A model generated the notes under the pieces. The model was given only the letters and a program-made list of their open reading frames with translations. It had not been told where the DNA came from and searched no databases. A stretch of 64,000 bases of DNA from Pseudomonas putida (GTDB lineage: Bacteria; Pseudomonadota; Gammaproteobacteria; Pseudomonadales; Pseudomonadaceae): assembly GCF_003228315.1 (NCBI RefSeq), contig NZ_CP029693.1:5118501-5182500 (forward strand), given 5' to 3'. Shown in pieces: positions 8,495 to 18,597 of this stretch (within the stretch, counting starts at the first letter, position 1; the number at the start of each line of letters is the position of its first letter). The position numbers and the translations under genes were made by a program.

Positions 8495-9988
8495 CTACAT
8501 CAACCGCTTGCGTTCGCTCGAAGGCGCGATCCCGAGGGATTCGCGGTACTTGGCGACGGTGCGGCGAGCCACCTGAATGCCTTGTGCCTCCAGTAAACCA
8601 GCGATCTTGCTGTCACTCAACGGCTTTTTCTGATTTTCAGCGGCAACCAGTTTTTTGATGATCGCGCGAATGGCCGTGGACGAGCATTCGCCGCCTTCGG
8701 AGGTGCTGACGTGACTGGAGAAAAAGTACTTCAGCTCATAGATGCCCCGAGGGGTGTGCATGAACTTCTGGGTGGTCACACGTGAGATCGTCGACTCGTG
8801 CATGCCGACCGCTTCCGCGATGTCATGCAGGACCAACGGCTTCATGGCTTCGTCGCCATATTCCAGGAAGCCGCGCTGGTGCTCGACAATCTGGGTGGCC
8901 ACTTTCATCAGGGTTTCGTTGCGGCTTTGCAGGCTCTTGATGAACCAGCGGGCTTCCTGCAACTGATTGCGCATGAAGGTGTTGTCGGCACTGGTGTCGG
9001 CACGGCGCACAAAGCCGGCGTACTGGGCGTTGACTCGCAGGCGTGGCACCGACTCCTGATTGAGCTCCACCAGCCAGCGCTCGTTGTCCTTGCGCACGAT
9101 CACGTCCGGGACTACGTACTCGGCTTCGGTAGACTCGATTTGCGAGCCCGGGCGCGGGTTGAGGCTCTGGACCAGTTCGATCACCTGGCGCAGTTCATCT
9201 TCCTTGAGCTTCATGCGGCGCATCAGCTGGCTGTAATCGCGGCTGCCAAGCAGATCGATGAAATCGGTCACAAGGCGCTTGGCCTCGGTCAGCCATGGGG
9301 TCTTGGCCGGCAACTGGCGCAGCTGCAGCAGCAGGCATTCGCCCAGGTTGCGAGCGCCGATGCCAGCGGGTTCGAATTGCTGGATGCGGTGCAGGACGGC
9401 TTCAATTTCGTCCAGTTCGATATCCAGTTCCGGATCGAAGGCTTCGAGGATTTCTTCGAGGGTTTCGTCGAGATAGCCCTGATTGTTGATGCAGTCGATC
9501 AGGGTGACGGCGATCAGGCGATCGGTGTCGGACATCGGCGCCAGGTTCAATTGCCACAGCAGATGGCTCTGCAGGCTTTCACCGGCCGATGTTCGGGTAG
9601 TGAAGTCCCATTCGTCGTCATCGTTGCTTGGCAGGCTGCTGGCGCTGGTCTGATAGACATCTTCCCAGGCGGTGTCGACGGGCAGTTCATTGGGAATGCG
9701 CTCGTTCCAGTCGCCTTCATCGAGGTTGTCGACCGTCGGCGTGCTTTCCTGGTAGGAGGGTTCCTGGATTTCCGTGTTTGGCTTCTGCTCGACGTTGTCG
9801 GCCATGGGGTCGGAGTTATCGAAGTCGTCGCCTTCTTCCTGGCGTTCGAGCATCGGGTTGGACTCAAGGGCCTCCTGGATTTCCTGTTGCAGGTCCAGGG
9901 TCGACAATTGAAGCAGGCGGATGGCCTGTTGCAGCTGCGGTGTCATCGTCAGCTGCTGGCCCATTCTCAAGACTAGCGATGGTTTCAT
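8495..9988 (-). CDS. rpoN: RNA polymerase sigma-54 factor RpoN
   Basis: This 497-residue protein has the glutamine/leucine-rich region I (MKPSLVLRMGQQLTMTPQLQQAIRLLQLS), an acidic linker (residues about 55-110), the core-binding domain, the HTH and the C-terminal RpoN box ARRTVAKYRE (about residue 475). Sigma-54 directs transcription of nitrogen, flagellar and many catabolic genes at -24/-12 promoters. The gene opens the ptsN/ptsO cluster and has its own leader after lptB. Confidence 0.97.
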   Translation of the reverse strand: MKPSLVLRMGQQLTMTPQLQQAIRLLQLSTLDLQQEIQEALESNPMLERQEEGDDFDNSDPMADNVEQKPNTEIQEPSYQESTPTVDNLDEGDWNERIPNELPVDTAWEDVYQTSASSLPSNDDDEWDFTTRTSAGESLQSHLLWQLNLAPMSDTDRLIAVTLIDCINNQGYLDETLEEILEAFDPELDIELDEIEAVLHRIQQFEPAGIGARNLGECLLLQLRQLPAKTPWLTEAKRLVTDFIDLLGSRDYSQLMRRMKLKEDELRQVIELVQSLNPRPGSQIESTEAEYVVPDVIVRKDNERWLVELNQESVPRLRVNAQYAGFVRRADTSADNTFMRNQLQEARWFIKSLQSRNETLMKVATQIVEHQRGFLEYGDEAMKPLVLHDIAEAVGMHESTISRVTTQKFMHTPRGIYELKYFFSSHVSTSEGGECSSTAIRAIIKKLVAAENQKKPLSDSKIAGLLEAQGIQVARRTVAKYRESLGIAPSSERKRLM

Positions 9989-10063
9989 GGCAGGGGCTTA
10001 ACACCTTATTCCGGCGCGCATGCGCCATCCACTACAGGGCGCCGGAGCGCCAAACATAAGCAA

Positions 10064-10069
10064 ATTATA
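10064..10069 (-). promoter_or_regulatory. Candidate -10 box for rpoN
   Basis: The plus-strand bases ATTATA read as a perfect TATAAT on the minus strand, about 75 bp before rpoN. The best -35 at 17-bp spacing (GGCAAA) is poor, so this is only a plausible promoter in the 182-bp gap between lptB and rpoN. Confidence 0.4.
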
Positions 10070-10170
10070 TGCCTGATATTGCAGTGTTTGCCTAGAGCGC
10101 TGTAACAATAAAAAAGTGTTGATTTTTTATCGAGACAAGCGCTCGGTCGACCAGCCTTGCACCTGGGTGC

Positions 10171-10895
<725 letters not shown>

Positions 10896-10896
<1 letters not shown>

Positions 10897-11444
10897 TATT
10901 GGGCCTTTTGCTCGTCGGCTTTCTTTTTCGGCTGGATCACCATGTCGATGCGTGGACGCGCTTCGGTAACCTTGCTTCCGGTGGCGCGACCGGCGCTCGC
11001 CAGCTTCTTGACGGTGTCGTAGACGATTTTCTCGCCCTGGGTGGTGTTGTTGTCCTTGTCGATCACTTTGGCGCGATCGATCAGCACGACACGATTTTGC
11101 TGGGCGTGGTACTGGATGGTCACACCCCAGCCCTGCACGGGCTTGGTGTCGCCAGCGGTCTGCAGTTGCTCGAAGTAGGCCAGGTTACCCACCGAGGTCA
11201 CGACGTCGATGTCGCCATTGGGGGCGCGGGTCATGGTCACTTTATTGCCGGTAACCTTCATCGACCCCTGAGTGATGATGACATCGCCGGTGTAAGTGGC
11301 AATGCCATTCTTGTCGTCCAGTTGGGCATCGTCGGCCTGAATGCGGATTGGCTGCTGTTGGTCGTCCGGCAGAGCCCAGGCGCTCACGCTTCCCAGTGCT
11401 GCGCCCAGACTGAGCAAAATAGGGAGGGTTTTAACGAGCCTCAT
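10896..11444 (-). CDS. lptA: Periplasmic LPS bridge protein LptA
   Basis: This 182-residue protein has an N-terminal signal peptide ending at ALGSVSAWA and an OstA-like beta-jellyroll (IRIQADDAQLDDKNGIATYTG, GSMKVTGNKVTM) that polymerises into the periplasmic bridge. The C-terminus is lysine-rich (QPKKKADEQKAQ). Its start lies inside the 3' end of lptC (14-base overlap). Confidence 0.95.
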
Positions 11445-12003
11445 ACTGTCCTCTTACGTTCGATAGCAGGTGTATCCTGCTTTCCTTCAAATACGCTTTC
11501 ATGCCTACGCCGGTCGATACGCCGCCAGCGCCGTCGATTCTAACGGGTTGCTGGGTCTGCGCATATTGCTCCTGCGGGAACACTGTCATGCGAGTGGAGG
11601 TGATCAGCGTGTCGCGGTTCTTTTCATCGGTACGCTTGATGCGCACATTGTCGATCAGTTCAACCTCGGTGCCACCGGGGTTCACTTCGCCACGGTCGCT
11701 GGTCACGTGCCACGGGAAATCAGTGCCGCGGTACATGTTCAGGTCAGGCTTGGTCACCAGGGTGACATCGGTGGCCTTCACGTGGTCGGCCCTCTCGGAC
11801 GTCATTTCGTACTGCACCCTGCCGTCTTCAAGGTATTGCAGGGTGTGAGTGTTGGTCGCGTACCAGTCGATCGGGCTTTCTGTGGTCTTGGCCGGTGGCT
11901 TGTCGAGGAAGCGTTCCGGGCTGATGTTCCAGTAGCCGACCGCGGCGAAAATCGCGGCGATGAAACTGAGCAGCAGTGTCTTACGAAGCTTTTTGCTAAA
12001 CAT
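11431..12003 (-). CDS. lptC: LPS export protein LptC
   Basis: This 190-residue protein has a single N-terminal membrane anchor (KTLLLSFIAAIFAAVGYW) and a periplasmic OstA-like domain. It links LptB2FG to LptA. The ATG at 12001-12003 (MFSKKLRKT) was chosen over an in-frame GTG at 12015 because the short form has the family N-terminus; the longer form would overlap the end of kdsC. Confidence 0.92.
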   Translation of the reverse strand: MFSKKLRKTLLLSFIAAIFAAVGYWNISPERFLDKPPAKTTESPIDWYATNTHTLQYLEDGRVQYEMTSERADHVKATDVTLVTKPDLNMYRGTDFPWHVTSDRGEVNPGGTEVELIDNVRIKRTDEKNRDTLITSTRMTVFPQEQYAQTQQPVRIDGAGGVSTGVGMKAYLKESRIHLLSNVRGQYEAR

Positions 12004-12011
12004 GGTCTGGC

Positions 12012-12536
12012 TCACAGGTATGCGGCGTTTGCCGCATCGAGGCGGTCCTGGGCGCGCAGGATCAATTCGCAGAATTCGCGGGCGGCACCTTCGCCACCAC
12101 GGGCCTGGGTCACGCCGTGAGCGTGTTCGCGCACGAAACTGGCGGCATTGGCTACAGCCATGCCCAGGCCCACGCGGCGAATCACTGGCAGGTCAGGCAG
12201 GTCGTCACCCAGATAGGCAACCTGTTCATAGCTTAGGTTGAGTTGGCCAAGAAGCTCGTCGAGGACCACCAGTTTGTCCTCGCGGCCTTGATAAAGGTGC
12301 GGAATACCGAGGTTCTTCGCTCGTCTTTCGACGACCGGGGTCTTGCGACCGCTGATGATGGCGGTCTGCACGCCGGCGGCCATCAGCATCTTGATGCCCT
12401 GGCCATCGAGGGTGTTGAACGTCTTGAATTCACTGCCGTCTTCAAGGAAGTACAGGCGGCCGTCGGTAAGAACGCCGTCGACGTCAAATACCGCCAGTTT
12501 GATTGCCTTGCCGCGTTGCAATAGCTCGGTGCTCAT
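12012..12536 (-). CDS. kdsC: KDO-8-phosphate phosphatase KdsC
   Basis: This 174-residue HAD-superfamily phosphatase has motif I FDVDGVLTDG (about residues 17-26), the threonine/serine motif SGRK and the motif III-IV region GDDLPDLPV. It releases Kdo from Kdo-8-P for LPS inner core synthesis. Its start lies right after the kdsD stop. Confidence 0.95.
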   Translation of the reverse strand: MSTELLQRGKAIKLAVFDVDGVLTDGRLYFLEDGSEFKTFNTLDGQGIKMLMAAGVQTAIISGRKTPVVERRAKNLGIPHLYQGREDKLVVLDELLGQLNLSYEQVAYLGDDLPDLPVIRRVGLGMAVANAASFVREHAHGVTQARGGEGAAREFCELILRAQDRLDAANAAYL

Positions 12537-13511
12537 TTACATGACTCCTGCGCGCAGCAGATCGGAGAGGTTGAAGGCGCCGATCGGGCGATCTTCATCG
12601 TCTACAACGACCAGGGCGTTGATTCTGTGGTCTTCCATGATTTTCAGCGCTTCGGCGGCGAGCATCTCGGCGCGGGCGGTCTTGCCGTGGGCGGTCATGA
12701 CCTGGTCGATGGTGACGCTGTGGATGTCGATGGGGCGGTCCAGGGTGCGGCGCAAATCGCCGTCGGTGAAGATCCCGGCCAGTTTGCCGTCGGCTTCGAG
12801 AATGACGGTCATGCCCAGGCCCTTGCGGGTCATTTCCATCAGCGCGTCCTTGAGCAGGGTGCCGCGTTGAACTTGCGGCAATTCCTCGCCGGCGTGCATC
12901 ACGCTTTCCACTTTCAGCAGCAGGCGTCGACCCAGTGCGCCACCTGGATGGGAGAACGCGAAATCCTCGGCGGTGAACCCGCGTGCTTCCAGCAGTGCGA
13001 CGGCCAGGGCGTCGCCCATGACCAGTGCGGCGGTCGTCGAGGAAGTGGGCGCCAGGTTCAGCGGGCAGGCTTCATGCACGACGTGGACGTTGAGGTTGAC
13101 CTCGGCGGCCTTGGACAGCGGCGAATCGGGGTTGCCGGTCATGCTGATCAACTGGATGCCCAGGCGCTTGATCAGCGGCAGCAGGGTAATGATTTCGTTG
13201 GTGGAGCCGGAGTTCGACAGCGCGAGGATGACGTCGTCAGGGGTGATCATGCCCATGTCGCCATGACTGGCTTCAGCGGGGTGGACGAAAAATGCCGTAG
13301 TACCGGTACTGGCCAGGGTGGCAGCGATCTTTCTGCCGATATGCCCAGACTTGCCCATGCCGACCACGACCACGCGGCCTTTGCTGGCCAGAATCATCTC
13401 GCAGGCGCGTACGAAATCCGCGTCGATTTGCGGCATCAAGCCTTGTACGGCTTCCACTTCGAGGCGGATGGTGCGTTGGGCGGATTGAATCAGGTCGCTG
13501 GATTGGCTCAT
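12537..13511 (-). CDS. kdsD: D-arabinose 5-phosphate isomerase KdsD
   Basis: This 324-residue protein has an N-terminal SIS (sugar isomerase) domain (GMGKSGHIGRKIAATLASTGTT, about 50-72) and two C-terminal CBS domains. It makes arabinose-5-phosphate, the first Kdo precursor. It is the first gene of the minus-strand kds-lpt operon and is divergent from mlaF. Confidence 0.96.
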   Translation of the reverse strand: MSQSSDLIQSAQRTIRLEVEAVQGLMPQIDADFVRACEMILASKGRVVVVGMGKSGHIGRKIAATLASTGTTAFFVHPAEASHGDMGMITPDDVILALSNSGSTNEIITLLPLIKRLGIQLISMTGNPDSPLSKAAEVNLNVHVVHEACPLNLAPTSSTTAALVMGDALAVALLEARGFTAEDFAFSHPGGALGRRLLLKVESVMHAGEELPQVQRGTLLKDALMEMTRKGLGMTVILEADGKLAGIFTDGDLRRTLDRPIDIHSVTIDQVMTAHGKTARAEMLAAEALKIMEDHRINALVVVDDEDRPIGAFNLSDLLRAGVM

Positions 13512-13669
13512 GTCAGAAATCGTTTAGCCTGATGAAAAGGCGGCGATTATAGCGGTTATGATCGAAACCCTCACGCAAGTTCGTCGTGCATTGTCATTCC
13601 CTGTCTAGCAAATCCCTCTAGATGAAGCCTTTTGCTCGTCAAGTTCAACGATATGGCGAGGTAATGACC

Positions 13670-13699
13670 TTGGGCGTGTGGCGTTTGCAGTGATATAGT
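13670..13699 (+). promoter_or_regulatory. Candidate sigma-70 promoter for mlaFEDCB
   Basis: TTGGGC (13670-13675) and TATAGT (13694-13699) are separated by 18 bp and lie about 90 bp before mlaF. The rest of the 275-bp kdsD-mlaF gap shows nothing else I can support; a kdsD promoter must also lie here. Confidence 0.45.
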
Positions 13700-13786
13700 T
13701 CGCCGCCAGTTCGGCCCGCCCGGAGGTATGTGCTTTCGTCAGAAAGTCAGGCGTCCGAGTGAGAGACTGCATCGCAAGGAGTTTAG

Positions 13787-14599
13787 ATGAGTGCCGATAA
13801 CGCCTACGCGGTCGAGCTGAAGGGAGTGTCCTTCAAGCGCGGTGCGCGCAGCATTTTCAATAACGTCGATATCCGTATTCCACGCGGCAAGGTCACCGGC
13901 ATCATGGGACCTTCCGGCTGTGGCAAGACGACCCTCCTGCGGTTGATGGGCGCACAGTTGCGACCGAGCAAGGGCGAAGTCTGGGTCAACGGTCAGAACC
14001 TGCCGAAGCTTTCGCGCAGCGATCTGTTCGACGCTCGCAAGCACATGGGCGTGCTGTTTCAGAGCGGCGCCCTGTTCACCGATCTCGATGTGTTCGAGAA
14101 CGTCGCCTTTCCGCTGCGCGTTCACACCGATCTGCCTGAAGAAATGATCCGCGACATTGTCCTGCTCAAATTGCAGGCCGTGGGTTTGCGTGGCGCCATC
14201 GAATTGATGCCCGATGAACTGTCCGGCGGCATGAAGCGTCGTGTCGCACTGGCGCGGGCCATCGCGCTGGATCCGCAGATTCTCATGTATGACGAGCCTT
14301 TTGTCGGTCAGGACCCGATCGCCATGGGCGTCCTGGTGCGCCTGATCCGCCTGCTCAACGATGCGCTGGGTATCACCAGCATCGTGGTTTCCCACGACCT
14401 GGCCGAGACCGCGAGCATCGCCGACTACATCTATGTGGTGGGCGACGGGCAGGTATTGGGGCAGGGCACACCTGAGGAACTGATGAACTCGGATGAACCC
14501 AAGATTCGTCAATTCATGACCGGCGAACCTGACGGTCCGGTTGCGTACCACTTTCCAGCGACGGATTACCGCGCAGATCTTCTGGGGAAGCGCCGCTGA
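13787..14599 (+). CDS. mlaF: Phospholipid transport ATPase MlaF (Ttg2A)
   Basis: This 270-residue ABC ATPase has Walker A GPSGCGKTT (about 42-50), signature LSGGMKRRVALARA and Walker B LMYDEPFVG. With MlaE, MlaD and MlaB it forms the inner-membrane complex that moves phospholipids between the membranes and keeps the outer leaflet asymmetric. In Pseudomonas the operon is also called ttg2 for its effect on solvent tolerance. The stop overlaps the mlaE start (TGATG). Confidence 0.96.
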   Translation: MSADNAYAVELKGVSFKRGARSIFNNVDIRIPRGKVTGIMGPSGCGKTTLLRLMGAQLRPSKGEVWVNGQNLPKLSRSDLFDARKHMGVLFQSGALFTDLDVFENVAFPLRVHTDLPEEMIRDIVLLKLQAVGLRGAIELMPDELSGGMKRRVALARAIALDPQILMYDEPFVGQDPIAMGVLVRLIRLLNDALGITSIVVSHDLAETASIADYIYVVGDGQVLGQGTPEELMNSDEPKIRQFMTGEPDGPVAYHFPATDYRADLLGKRR

Positions 14600-15396
14600 T
14601 GCGCAGAATTTCATTAATAGAACGCATACGCCGGTTCGGCCTGGCCGGGATCGACACCGTTTCGGTATTCGGCCGTTCGACGCTGTTCCTGTTTCACGCC
14701 TTGCTCGGTCGCGGCGGCATCGGCGGCGCTTTCGGCCTGCTGGTAAAACAGCTGCACTCCGTTGGTGTGATGTCGCTGGTAATCATTGTGGTCTCCGGGA
14801 TATTCATTGGCATGGTGCTGGCGCTGCAGGGCTTCAACATTCTGTCCAGCTACGGCTCGGAACAGGCGGTCGGGCAGATGGTGGCGCTGACACTGTTGCG
14901 TGAATTGGGTCCGGTGGTGACGGCCTTGCTGTTCGCCGGACGTGCCGGGTCGGCATTGACCGCGGAAATCGGCAACATGAAATCCACCGAGCAATTGTCC
15001 AGCCTGGAAATGATCGGGGTTGACCCGCTCAAGTACATCATTGCCCCGCGCTTGTGGGCCGGCTTCATTTCCTTGCCGGTGCTGGCAATGATTTTCAGCG
15101 TGGTGGGCATCTGGGGTGGTTCGTGGGTGGCCGTCGACTGGCTGGGTGTCTATGAAGGCTCCTACTGGTCGAACATGCAGAACAGCGTGACCTTTGCCGA
15201 CGATGTGCTCAACGGCATCATCAAAAGCATGGTGTTTGCCTTTGTCGTGACCTGGATTGCCGTATTCCAAGGCTATGACTGCGACCCCACTTCCGAGGGG
15301 ATCAGTCGTGCCACTACCAAGACCGTGGTATATGCCTCCCTGGCTGTGCTCGGCCTGGACTTTATTTTGACCGCCTTGATGTTTGGAGATTTCTGA
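14599..15396 (+). CDS. mlaE: Phospholipid transport permease MlaE (Ttg2B)
   Basis: This 265-residue integral membrane permease of the MlaE family has about five hydrophobic segments and the conserved central stretch LRELGPVVTALLFAGRAGSALTAEIG. It is the transmembrane subunit of the Mla ABC complex. It is coupled to mlaF upstream and mlaD downstream by TGATG overlaps. Confidence 0.96.
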   Translation: MRRISLIERIRRFGLAGIDTVSVFGRSTLFLFHALLGRGGIGGAFGLLVKQLHSVGVMSLVIIVVSGIFIGMVLALQGFNILSSYGSEQAVGQMVALTLLRELGPVVTALLFAGRAGSALTAEIGNMKSTEQLSSLEMIGVDPLKYIIAPRLWAGFISLPVLAMIFSVVGIWGGSWVAVDWLGVYEGSYWSNMQNSVTFADDVLNGIIKSMVFAFVVTWIAVFQGYDCDPTSEGISRATTKTVVYASLAVLGLDFILTALMFGDF

Positions 15397-15863
15397 TGCA
15401 AAACCGCACCCTGGAAATCGGTGTCGGCCTTTTCTTGCTGGCTGGCATCCTGGCTTTGCTTCTGCTGGCGCTACGCGTCAGTGGCTTGTCCCCGAGCCCG
15501 AGCACCGACACTTATAAACTCTATGCGTATTTCGACAATATCGCCGGTTTGACGGTCAGAGCCAAAGTGACCATGGCCGGTGTGACCATCGGCAAGGTCA
15601 CGGCGATCGATCTGGATCGTGACAGCTTCACCGGTCGAGTGACCATGCAGCTGGAAAAGCGTGTAGATAATCTGCCGGCCGACTCCACTGCATCTATCCT
15701 GACCGCTGGACTGTTGGGTGAGAAGTACATCGGCATCAGCGTCGGCGGGGAAGAAGCCCTGCTCAAGGATGGCGGTACCATCCACGACACGCAGTCGTCG
15801 CTGGTGCTCGAAGACCTGATCGGCAAGTTCCTTCTCAATACCGTTAGCAAAGACGCCAAATGA
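15396..15863 (+). CDS. mlaD: MCE-domain protein MlaD (Ttg2C)
   Basis: This 155-residue protein has one N-terminal transmembrane helix (GVGLFLLAGILALLLLAL) and a periplasmic MCE domain (YFDNIAGLTVRAKVTMAGV). MlaD forms a hexameric lipid channel on top of MlaE. The C-terminal LGEKYIGISVGG...LEDLIGKFL matches the family pore-loop region. Confidence 0.96.
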   Translation: MQNRTLEIGVGLFLLAGILALLLLALRVSGLSPSPSTDTYKLYAYFDNIAGLTVRAKVTMAGVTIGKVTAIDLDRDSFTGRVTMQLEKRVDNLPADSTASILTAGLLGEKYIGISVGGEEALLKDGGTIHDTQSSLVLEDLIGKFLLNTVSKDAK

Positions 15864-15874
15864 GGAATTTTTAA

Positions 15875-16528
15875 ATGATCTCTACCTTGCGACGTGGCCT
15901 GTGGGTATTGCTCGCGGCCTTGCCGTTGATGGCTAACGCCGTTGCGGCGCCTTCCGCGCACGATCTGGTGCAGGACACCACGAACCGTATGCTGGCCGAT
16001 CTGACCGCCAACAAAGAGAAATACAAGCAGGATCCGAATGACTTCTATGCTGCGCTGAACAATATTGTCGGCCCGGTTGTGGATGCCGAAGGCATTTCCA
16101 AGAGCATCATGACGGTCAAGTACTCGCGCAAGGCGACACCTGCGCAGATGAAGACCTTTGAAGAGAACTTCAAAAAGGGCTTGTTCCAGTTCTACGGCAA
16201 CGCCTTGCTCGAATACAACAACCAGGGCATCACCGTTGATCCTCCCAAGGACGAATCTGGCGATCGCACCAGCGTTGGCATGACGGTCAAGGGCAGCAGC
16301 GGCGCGATCTATCCGGTGTCCTACACCATGGAAAAGGTCAACGGCGAGTGGAAGCTGCGTAACGTCATCATCAACGGGATCAACATCGGCAAGCTGTTCC
16401 GTGACCAGTTCGCCGACGCGATGCAGCGTAATGGCAACGACCTGGACAAGACCATCAACGGTTGGGCTGGCGAGGTCGCAAAAGCCAAGGAAACCGCTGA
16501 AAAATCCCCTGAGAAAAGCACCCAATGA
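15875..16528 (+). CDS. mlaC: Periplasmic phospholipid-binding protein MlaC (Ttg2D)
   Basis: This 217-residue protein has a signal peptide (LRRGLWVLLAALPLMANAVAA) and a soluble lipid-carrier domain. It shuttles phospholipid between the MlaA-porin complex in the outer membrane and MlaFEDB. It ends in a lysine-rich tail (AKAKETAEKSPEKSTQ). Its last four bases overlap mlaB (ATGA). Confidence 0.95.
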   Translation: MISTLRRGLWVLLAALPLMANAVAAPSAHDLVQDTTNRMLADLTANKEKYKQDPNDFYAALNNIVGPVVDAEGISKSIMTVKYSRKATPAQMKTFEENFKKGLFQFYGNALLEYNNQGITVDPPKDESGDRTSVGMTVKGSSGAIYPVSYTMEKVNGEWKLRNVIINGINIGKLFRDQFADAMQRNGNDLDKTINGWAGEVAKAKETAEKSPEKSTQ

Positions 16529-16830
16529 GCGAGTCGGCGGTCCTGATGGACAACGCCGGCGAGCTGCGGCTGAGTGGCGTACTGAACTATCGTACCGGCC
16601 CTGGCCTGCGCGAGCAGGGGCAGGCGTTGATCAAGGCGAGCAACGCTGCGGCACTGGTGGTTGATTGTTCCGGCGTGACGAAGTCCAGCAGCGTCGGGCT
16701 CTCGTTGTTGCTGTGTTTCATGCGTGATGCACAAGCGGCCGGTAAGGCGCTGACCATCCGCGGGATGCCGGAAGAAATGCGCGAAATCGCCGAAGTCAGT
16801 GAGCTGACCGAGCTGTTGTCGCATCCCTGA
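16525..16830 (+). CDS. mlaB: STAS-domain protein MlaB (Ttg2E)
   Basis: This 101-residue single STAS domain is the size of MlaB, the cytoplasmic subunit that stabilises MlaF. The conserved loop reads DCSGVTKSSSVGLSLLL. It is the last gene of the mla operon and is followed by a terminator. Confidence 0.9.
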   Translation: MSESAVLMDNAGELRLSGVLNYRTGPGLREQGQALIKASNAAALVVDCSGVTKSSSVGLSLLLCFMRDAQAAGKALTIRGMPEEMREIAEVSELTELLSHP

Positions 16831-16845
16831 ACCGCATCGACAAAC

Positions 16846-16898
16846 AAGCCCCCCGTCAGAGTCCTGCTCCGCGGGGTTCGCAGGCGCGGGGCTTTTTT
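16846..16898 (+). terminator. Terminator after mlaB
   Basis: A long GC-rich hairpin (AAGCCCC at its left foot, GGGGCTT at its right, with an inner CCCCG/CGGGG option) ends in six T at 16893-16898. It separates the mla operon from ibaG. Confidence 0.8.
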
Positions 16899-16944
16899 GT
16901 ATGATGTCCGACCCGCGCGCACAGGGCGCCGATTGAGGTTGAGC

Positions 16945-17184
16945 ATGCAGGCCGTAGAAGTGAAAAGCTTCCTTGAAGGAAAGCTGCCAGGAACGCAGGT
17001 GGAAGTTGAAGGCGAAGGCTGCAATTTCCAGCTGAACGTGATTAGCGATGAACTGGCGGCATTGAGCCCGGTCAAGCGTCAGCAGCAGATCTATGCCCAT
17101 TTGAACCCATGGATCACCGATGGCAGCATCCATGCGGTCACTATGAAATTTTTCAGCAGCGCGGCCTGGGCCGAGCGCACCTGA
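16945..17184 (+). CDS. ibaG: BolA-family protein IbaG
   Basis: This 79-residue BolA-like protein is of the IbaG (YrbA) type, which acts with monothiol glutaredoxin in iron-sulfur cluster handling. The ATG at 16945 follows a TTGAG/GAGC leader; an in-frame upstream start would fall in the terminator. The order mla-ibaG-murA is conserved widely in gamma-proteobacteria and murA follows after 22 bp. Confidence 0.92.
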   Translation: MQAVEVKSFLEGKLPGTQVEVEGEGCNFQLNVISDELAALSPVKRQQQIYAHLNPWITDGSIHAVTMKFFSSAAWAERT

Positions 17185-17206
17185 GCCCAAGGGCGTCGAG
17201 ATTCTT

Positions 17207-18472
17207 ATGGATAAATTGATTATTACTGGTGGAGCTCGCCTTGATGGCGAGATCCGCATCTCCGGGGCAAAGAACTCTGCCCTGCCGATCCTGGCCGCCA
17301 CGCTGCTGTGCGATGGGCCGGTGACCGTTGCCAACCTGCCGCACCTGCACGACATCACCACCATGATCGAGCTGTTCGGTCGCATGGGCATCGAGCCTGT
17401 GATCGACGAGAAACTGGCCGTCGAAATCGACCCGCGCACCATCAAGACCCTGGTCGCTCCGTACGAACTGGTGAAAACCATGCGTGCGTCGATCCTGGTG
17501 CTGGGGCCGATGGTTGCCCGTTTCGGCGAAGCCGAAGTGGCACTGCCTGGCGGTTGCGCCATCGGTTCGCGTCCGGTTGACCTGCACATCCGTGGCCTGG
17601 AAGCCATGGGCGCGGTCATCGACGTCGAAGGTGGCTACATCAAGGCCAAGGCCCCTGAAGGCGGCCTGCGCGGTGCGCACTTCTTCTTCGATACCGTCAG
17701 TGTGACCGGTACCGAAAACATCATGATGGCTGCTGCGCTGGCCAAGGGTCGCAGCGTCCTGGCAAACGCCGCGCGCGAGCCTGAAGTGGTCGACCTGGCG
17801 AACTTCCTGAACGCCATGGGCGCCAAGGTTTCCGGCGCTGGCACCGACACCATCACCATCGATGGCGTCGAGCGTCTGCACACCACCACCTTCAAAGTGA
17901 TGCCTGACCGTATCGAAACCGGCACCTACCTGGTCGCCGCCGCCGTGACCGGCGGCCGCGTGAAGGTCAAGGACACTGATCCGACCATCCTCGAAGCGGT
18001 TCTGGAAAAGCTTCGGGAAGCCGGCGCTGAAATCACCTGCGGCGAAGACTGGATCGAGCTGAACATGCACGGCAAGCGGGCCAAGGCCGTCAACGTGCGG
18101 ACCGCACCGTACCCGGCGTTCCCGACCGACATGCAGGCTCAGTTCATCTCCCTCAACGCCATTGCCGAAGGCACTGGTGCTGTGATCGAGACGATCTTCG
18201 AAAACCGTTTCATGCACGTTTACGAACTGCACCGCATGGGCGCCAAGATCCAGGTCGAAGGCAACACTGCCATCGTCACCGGTACCGAAAAGCTCAAGGG
18301 CGCGCCCGTCATGGCCACCGACCTGCGTGCTTCGGCCAGCCTGGTGATTTCGGCGCTGGTCGCCGAAGGCGATACCCTGATCGACCGCATCTACCACATT
18401 GACCGTGGTTACGAGTGCATCGAAGAGAAACTACAAATGCTGGGCGCCAAGATCCGTCGCGTTCCGGGCTAG
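17207..18472 (+). CDS. murA: UDP-N-acetylglucosamine 1-carboxyvinyltransferase MurA
   Basis: This 421-residue enzyme transfers enolpyruvate to UDP-GlcNAc, the first committed step of peptidoglycan synthesis and the fosfomycin target. Lys22-Asn23 (GAKNS) and the active-site Cys117 in PGGCAIGSRP are intact, so it should be fosfomycin-sensitive at the target. It is probably cotranscribed with ibaG and possibly hisG. Confidence 0.97.
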   Translation: MDKLIITGGARLDGEIRISGAKNSALPILAATLLCDGPVTVANLPHLHDITTMIELFGRMGIEPVIDEKLAVEIDPRTIKTLVAPYELVKTMRASILVLGPMVARFGEAEVALPGGCAIGSRPVDLHIRGLEAMGAVIDVEGGYIKAKAPEGGLRGAHFFFDTVSVTGTENIMMAAALAKGRSVLANAAREPEVVDLANFLNAMGAKVSGAGTDTITIDGVERLHTTTFKVMPDRIETGTYLVAAAVTGGRVKVKDTDPTILEAVLEKLREAGAEITCGEDWIELNMHGKRAKAVNVRTAPYPAFPTDMQAQFISLNAIAEGTGAVIETIFENRFMHVYELHRMGAKIQVEGNTAIVTGTEKLKGAPVMATDLRASASLVISALVAEGDTLIDRIYHIDRGYECIEEKLQMLGAKIRRVPG

Positions 18473-18484
18473 TCGTTGCAGATG

Positions 18485-18535
18485 GGGCACAGGGACGTGC
18501 CCATTGGTTTTCAAGTCGAGCCGGTTTCCGGCTCG
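18485..18535 (+). other. Two hairpins between murA and hisG, no T-tract
   Basis: gggcac...gtgccc (18485-18490/18497-18502) and a perfect 8-bp cgagccgg/ccggctcg stem (18517-18524/18528-18535) lie in the 125-bp gap. Neither is followed by T residues, so read-through from murA to hisG is likely. Confidence 0.5.
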
Positions 18536-18597
18536 ATGCGTGTCCGGCGCCGATTGCGACCGGGCATAAGATTCCTGATTAAGGGCTGACGTTTCCC

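Noticed and set aside
18485..18535. Hairpins after murA as a terminator
   Set aside because: Neither stem is followed by a T-tract, so intrinsic termination is unlikely.
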